This document shows, in pieces, positions 5,899-8,287 of a stretch of 8,287 nt of DNA. The notes below the pieces were generated by a model, which was not told where the DNA came from, did no database searches, and saw only the letters and a program-made list of their open reading frames with translations. Positions within the stretch are counted from its first letter, which is position 1. Each line of letters opens with the position of its first letter. Source of the stretch: Candidatus Hecatellales archaeon. GTDB taxonomy: Archaea > Thermoproteota > Bathyarchaeia > Hecatellales > Hecatellaceae. The stretch covers positions 1 to 8,287 of the forward strand of contig QMYF01000010.1 of assembly GCA_003662515.1 (NCBI GenBank), in the 5' to 3' direction. The position numbers and the translations under genes are program-made.

Positions 5899-7524
5899 AT
5901 GTCAACTGTTCCAGTTTTAGTTTTGAAGGAGGGAACTGGTAGAACTAAGGGTAAAGCCGCCCAACGGAACAACATTATGGCTGCGAAAATTATTGGAGAA
6001 ATTTTGAGAAGCACCCTTGGGCCTCGAGGCATGGATAAGATGCTGGTGGACAGCCTCGGCGACGTCACCGTGACCAACGACGGCGCCACCATCCTCAAAG
6101 AGATAGATGTGCAGCATCCCGCCGCCAAAATGCTGGTGGAGGCTGCTAAAACTCAGGACAACGTGGTGGGTGATGGCACCACCACCGTGGTGGTTCTGGC
6201 CAGCGAGCTGCTCAGGAAGGCTGAGGAACTCCTAGACCAGAACATTCACCCAACCCTAGTGGTTTCAGGCTACAGGAAGGCTGCCCTCCAAGCGGTTAAA
6301 GAGCTCGATGAGGTGGCTAGGGAGGTTGACCGCAACGACTCTGAAACGCTGAGGAAGGTGGCTTCCACCGCTGTCCGAAGCAAAGCCATCGCCGCCGCTA
6401 GGGAGAAAATCTTGGATATGGCTATTGAGGCTGTGCGAACCATCGCCGAGCAGAGAGGCGAAAAGTGGGTTGCCGACGTGGACCTCATCCAGATAACCAA
6501 GAAGGCTGGAGGAAGCTTCGCCGACACCAGGCTAATTAAAGGGTTAATCATCGATAAGGAGGTTGTCCACTCCGGCATGCCTAAGCGGATAGAGAAGGCG
6601 AAGATAGCCCTGCTGGAATGCCCGCTGGAAATCGAGAAAACCGAGATTAGCGCCGAGATCAGGATTAGAGACCCCAGCCAGATGAAGGCTTTCCTCGACG
6701 AGGAGGCCCGCATGCTGAAGGAGATGGTTGATAAGATTAAGGGTGTTGGCGCCAACGTAGTCTTCTGCCAAAAAGGAATAGACGACATGGCCCAACACTT
6801 CCTAGCCAAACAAGGCATACTAGCCGCCCGGAGAATCAAGAAGTCCGACATGGAGAAGCTTGCCAGAGCCACCGGCGGACGCATAGTAACCAGCATCGAC
6901 GACCTCACCGAGAAAGACCTAGGCGAAGCTGAACTTGTGGAGGAGCGCAGGGTTGGAGACGACAAGATGATCTTCATTGAGTGCTGCAAGAATCCGAGGT
7001 CGGTGGGCATCCTTATCAGGGGAGGCTTCGAACGCTTCGTGGATGAGGCTGAAAGAGCTATGCACGATGCGCTTTCCGTGGTTGCCGATGTCTATGAGGA
7101 GCCTAAAATAGTTCCCGGCGGAGGAGCCATCGAAGCCGAACTTGCGAGGAGACTGAGAACCTACGCTGCTAAGGTTGGAGGCAGAGAGCAGCTAGCCATA
7201 GAGGCCTTCGCCGACGCGTTGGAGATTGTTCCGAAGACTCTGGCTGAGAACGCCGGCCTTGACCCCATCGACATCATGGTGGACCTGAGGTCTAAACATG
7301 AGAAGGAGGATGGGTTAGGCTGGGGTGTCGATGTTTTCAGCGGCAAAACCGCCGACATATGGAAGCTGGGAGTTGTTGAGCCTAAAAGCGTTAAAGAGCA
7401 GGCCATTAAGTCTGCCACCGAAGCTGCCTCAATGATTCTCCGCATCGACGACGTTATTGCGGCTTCCAAGATGAAGACCGAGGAGAGCAAGAGCAAGGGC
7501 GGCGAGGAGACTCCACCCCTCTAA
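5899..7524 (+). CDS. ths: Thermosome subunit (group II chaperonin), second paralogue
   Basis: A complete 541-aa chaperonin subunit paralogous to the one just upstream. Motifs: LGPRGMDKM (40-48), NDGAT (60-64), GDGTT (91-95, with Asp92), ERAMHDA with Asp390, PGGGAIEAE (406-414) and [12 protein letters not shown] (448-459), so it should be a competent ATPase. It lacks the 10-residue N-terminal extension of its neighbour. In the intermediate domain it differs considerably (for example about 130-200), while parts of the apical domain (residues about 275-304) and the C-terminal stretch (509-524) are identical or nearly so. The C-terminal tail is short, Lys/Glu-rich and ends PPL, again without a GGM motif. 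It is most likely the partner of the first subunit in a hetero-oligomeric ring, but homo-oligomers are also possible. A T-rich stretch follows the stop. Confidence 0.98.
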   Translation: MSTVPVLVLKEGTGRTKGKAAQRNNIMAAKIIGEILRSTLGPRGMDKMLVDSLGDVTVTNDGATILKEIDVQHPAAKMLVEAAKTQDNVVGDGTTTVVVLASELLRKAEELLDQNIHPTLVVSGYRKAALQAVKELDEVAREVDRNDSETLRKVASTAVRSKAIAAAREKILDMAIEAVRTIAEQRGEKWVADVDLIQITKKAGGSFADTRLIKGLIIDKEVVHSGMPKRIEKAKIALLECPLEIEKTEISAEIRIRDPSQMKAFLDEEARMLKEMVDKIKGVGANVVFCQKGIDDMAQHFLAKQGILAARRIKKSDMEKLARATGGRIVTSIDDLTEKDLGEAELVEERRVGDDKMIFIECCKNPRSVGILIRGGFERFVDEAERAMHDALSVVADVYEEPKIVPGGGAIEAELARRLRTYAAKVGGREQLAIEAFADALEIVPKTLAENAGLDPIDIMVDLRSKHEKEDGLGWGVDVFSGKTADIWKLGVVEPKSVKEQAIKSATEAASMILRIDDVIAASKMKTEESKSKGGEETPPL

Positions 7525-7533
7525 ACATCCAAA

Positions 7534-7557
7534 CTTTTTAGCTTCTCCTTCTTTTCC
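7534..7557 (+). terminator. T-rich candidate terminator of the thermosome operon
   Basis: A pyrimidine-rich run on the coding strand, with CTTTTT at 7534-7539 and CTTTTC near 7551-7556, starts 10 nt after the stop of the second thermosome gene. Archaeal RNA polymerase often terminates at such U-rich tracts. A hairpin (7558-7578) follows rather than precedes it, so this is not a bacterial-type terminator. Confidence 0.4.
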
Positions 7558-7578
7558 GCCTAAAGCCTTATTTTAGGC
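7558..7578. repeat. Perfect 7-bp inverted repeat between the thermosome operon and the tRNA
   Basis: GCCTAAA (7558-7564) and TTTAGGC (7572-7578) are exact inverted repeats with a 7-nt loop. The right arm overlaps the putative tRNA TATA box. It could be a terminator-associated hairpin for the operon, a protein-binding site at the tRNA promoter, or chance. Confidence 0.35.
7568..7575 (+). promoter_or_regulatory. Putative TATA box for the tRNA-Ser gene
   Basis: TTATTTTA lies 30-37 nt before the mature tRNA 5' end at 7605. This would give transcription start a few nucleotides upstream of the tRNA, the usual archaeal arrangement. Confidence 0.45.
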
Positions 7579-7604
7579 TGAAGGTTAAGCTAGTTTTGCT
7601 TGAG

Positions 7605-7708
7605 GCCGGGATGGCTGAGTGGACAAAAGCGCAGGCCTTGAGGCTTCAGGCTGGAAAGCCTGTGGGCCCTTGGGGCCCTCGGGGGTTCGAATCCCCCTCC
7701 CGGCGCCA
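7605..7708 (+). tRNA. trnS-UGA: tRNA-Ser(UGA) with a 14-nt intron and encoded CCA
   Basis: Acceptor stem GCCGGGA (7605-7611) pairs with TCCCGGC (7698-7704), then G73 (7705), as tRNA-Ser requires, and an encoded CCA (7706-7708). The D arm is GCT/AGC (7614-7616, 7628-7630) with GG at 7621-7622. The T arm is GGGGG-TTCGAAT-CCCCC (7681-7697). The long variable arm GGGCCC-TTG-GGGCCC (7664-7678) marks a class II tRNA. The anticodon stem CAGGC (7632-7636) pairs perfectly with GCCTG (7658-7662) but encloses 21 nt. Removing 14 nt leaves a normal 7-nt loop with anticodon TGA at 7639-7641. Spliced length is 90 nt with CCA. An uninterrupted alternative with anticodon GGA (from CTGGAAA) does not give a 5-bp stem. 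Confidence 0.93.
7643..7656 (+). other. Short archaeal-type intron in tRNA-Ser, canonical position 37/38
   Basis: The 14 nt between position 37 (G7642) and position 38 (A7657) break the anticodon loop. CTTGA (7637-7641) can pair with TCAGG (7646-7650) across the 4-nt loop GGCT, leaving CTGGAAA (7651-7657) as a bulge beside the anticodon stem. That is a relaxed bulge-helix-loop substrate for the archaeal splicing endonuclease rather than a strict bulge-helix-bulge. Excision one base earlier (7642-7655) gives loop CTTGAAA instead of CTTGAGA and cannot be excluded. Confidence 0.8.
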
Positions 7709-7735
7709 TTAAGCCTCCATCAAGGGTGGAAAGTT

Positions 7736-8287
7736 TTGAGGTGGCAGGTTGAGAAGGCTCCTTCCTTCTCCGTGCTGCTAGTGGAGCTTGGCTCAGGGGA
7801 AGTGGTGGTGGCTGAGGCTGGAGCTATGATGGCTATAGAGGGCGACGTTAGGGTTGAGACTAGGATGGCTGGAGGCTTCGGGAAGGCTCTGCTCCGGAAG
7901 CTTACCGCAGGCGAAAGCCTCTTCGTCAACTATTTTGTGGGTGGAGAGAAGGGTGGAAAAGTTTGGCTTGCCCCCGGAATGCCCGGCGACATAGCCTACG
8001 TGGAGCTTAAAGGCGGAGGCATAATCGTTCAAGACATCAGCTATCTTGCCCACCATGGCGAAGTAAACTACGAGCTTAAATGGAAGGGCCTTAAAGGGCT
8101 TCTCGCCGAGAGAAACCTTGTATGGCTTAGGTTCCACGGAGTTGGAGGAGTATGGCTTAACAGTTACGGTGGGATTGTTGAAAGGGAGCTGAAGCCGGGG
8201 GAAGAATTCACGGCGGATACAGGCCACCTAGTAGCCCTCGAAGACCAGGTTTCCTTCACAATTGGAAAGTTTGGAGGCTGGAAATCC
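7736..8287 (+). CDS. AIM24 family protein (TIGR00266/DUF124), partial at right edge
   Basis: The frame is open from TTG 7736 to the right edge (184 codons; the C-terminus, probably 30-50 residues, is missing). It has the hallmarks of the AIM24 family: an early VVVAEAGAMMAIEGDVRVET (24-43), then LRKLTAGESLFVNYF (53-67), LAPGMPGDIAYVEL (78-91), a 'GLKGLLAERNLVWLRFHG' stretch near 118-135, SYGGI (143-147) and a near-terminal DTGHLVALED (161-170). Members are beta-rich, tryptophan-RNA-binding-attenuator-like-fold proteins; the yeast namesake is a mitochondrial inner-membrane protein, but the role in archaea is not established. No signal peptide or membrane segment is seen. The TTG start aligns with the usual family N-terminus and has a weak GGGTGG at 7724-7729; GTG 7769 is a poorer alternative. 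It begins 27 nt after the tRNA CCA. Confidence 0.88.
   Translation, partial: MRWQVEKAPSFSVLLVELGSGEVVVAEAGAMMAIEGDVRVETRMAGGFGKALLRKLTAGESLFVNYFVGGEKGGKVWLAPGMPGDIAYVELKGGGIIVQDISYLAHHGEVNYELKWKGLKGLLAERNLVWLRFHGVGGVWLNSYGGIVERELKPGEEFTADTGHLVALEDQVSFTIGKFGGWKS

Noticed and set aside
6270..7010. A 246-codon open frame on the minus strand inside the second thermosome gene, and similar antisense frames at 4985-5425, 5600-5860 and 5826-6128
   Set aside because: They lie opposite an unmistakable chaperonin gene, are Ser/Leu-rich as expected from reading its codons backwards, and the same frames recur in the paralogue because the DNA is homologous.
7647..7662. Reading the tRNA as tRNA-Ser(GGA) without an intron, using CTGGAAA as anticodon loop
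   Set aside because: The flanking bases do not form a 5-bp stem with a 7-nt loop, and the segment 7632-7646 would be left unexplained; the UGA reading with an intron gives perfect stems.
7793..8227. A 144-codon minus-strand frame at the right edge
   Set aside because: The plus strand here has a clear AIM24 family protein with conserved motifs; the minus-strand product has no recognisable composition or family feature.
1..8287. CRISPR arrays, insertion sequences, integrase or attachment sites beside the tRNA
   Set aside because: No regularly spaced direct repeats, transposase-like proteins or duplicated tRNA 3' end were seen in the window.

Overview
The window looks like a chromosomal piece of an archaeon. 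It encodes two tandem group II chaperonin (thermosome) subunits, a ribosomal protein eL13 (L13e), a tRNA-Ser(UGA) that only folds if a 14-nt anticodon-loop intron is removed, TATA-type promoters, and several genes that probably start with TTG. eL13 is known mainly from TACK/Asgard-type archaea and not from most euryarchaea, so a TACK-like lineage (for example a Bathyarchaeia-type organism) is the best inference. The exact lineage cannot be fixed from this sequence alone.

Layout. Positions 1-2136 (minus strand) hold a two-gene unit: a LolD/MacB-type ABC ATPase followed, with a 3-nt TTGA-type stop/start overlap, by a secreted protein built of immunoglobulin-like (COG1361/CARDB/NEW3-like) domains that runs off the left edge. 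In other archaea such pairs usually continue into an FtsX/MacB-type permease, which would lie outside the window. Positions 2137-2372 are intergenic with promoter-like elements. Positions 2373-2804 (plus) encode a small helical protein with a hydrophobic middle. It converges on, and overlaps by 4 nt, an unrecognised 257-aa protein at 2801-3574 (minus). Divergent from that, eL13 lies at about 3695-4069, then the thermosome operon at 4197-7524, a tRNA-Ser at 7605-7708, and the start of an AIM24-family protein at 7736 that runs off the right edge.

Function. The right half is housekeeping (translation and protein folding). The two chaperonin genes are paralogues in one operon, presumably forming a hetero-oligomeric double ring. 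They share islands of nearly identical DNA inside otherwise diverged sequence, which looks like gene conversion. The left half is cell-surface and transport related. The most notable items are the intron-bearing tRNA-Ser, the gene-conversion islands, the internally duplicated surface protein, two conserved-looking proteins of unknown function, and a striking excess of the word AGGCTT/AAGCCT outside the chaperonin genes. I see no mobile element, CRISPR array or obvious foreign island, and no convincing undescribed defence or metabolic system.
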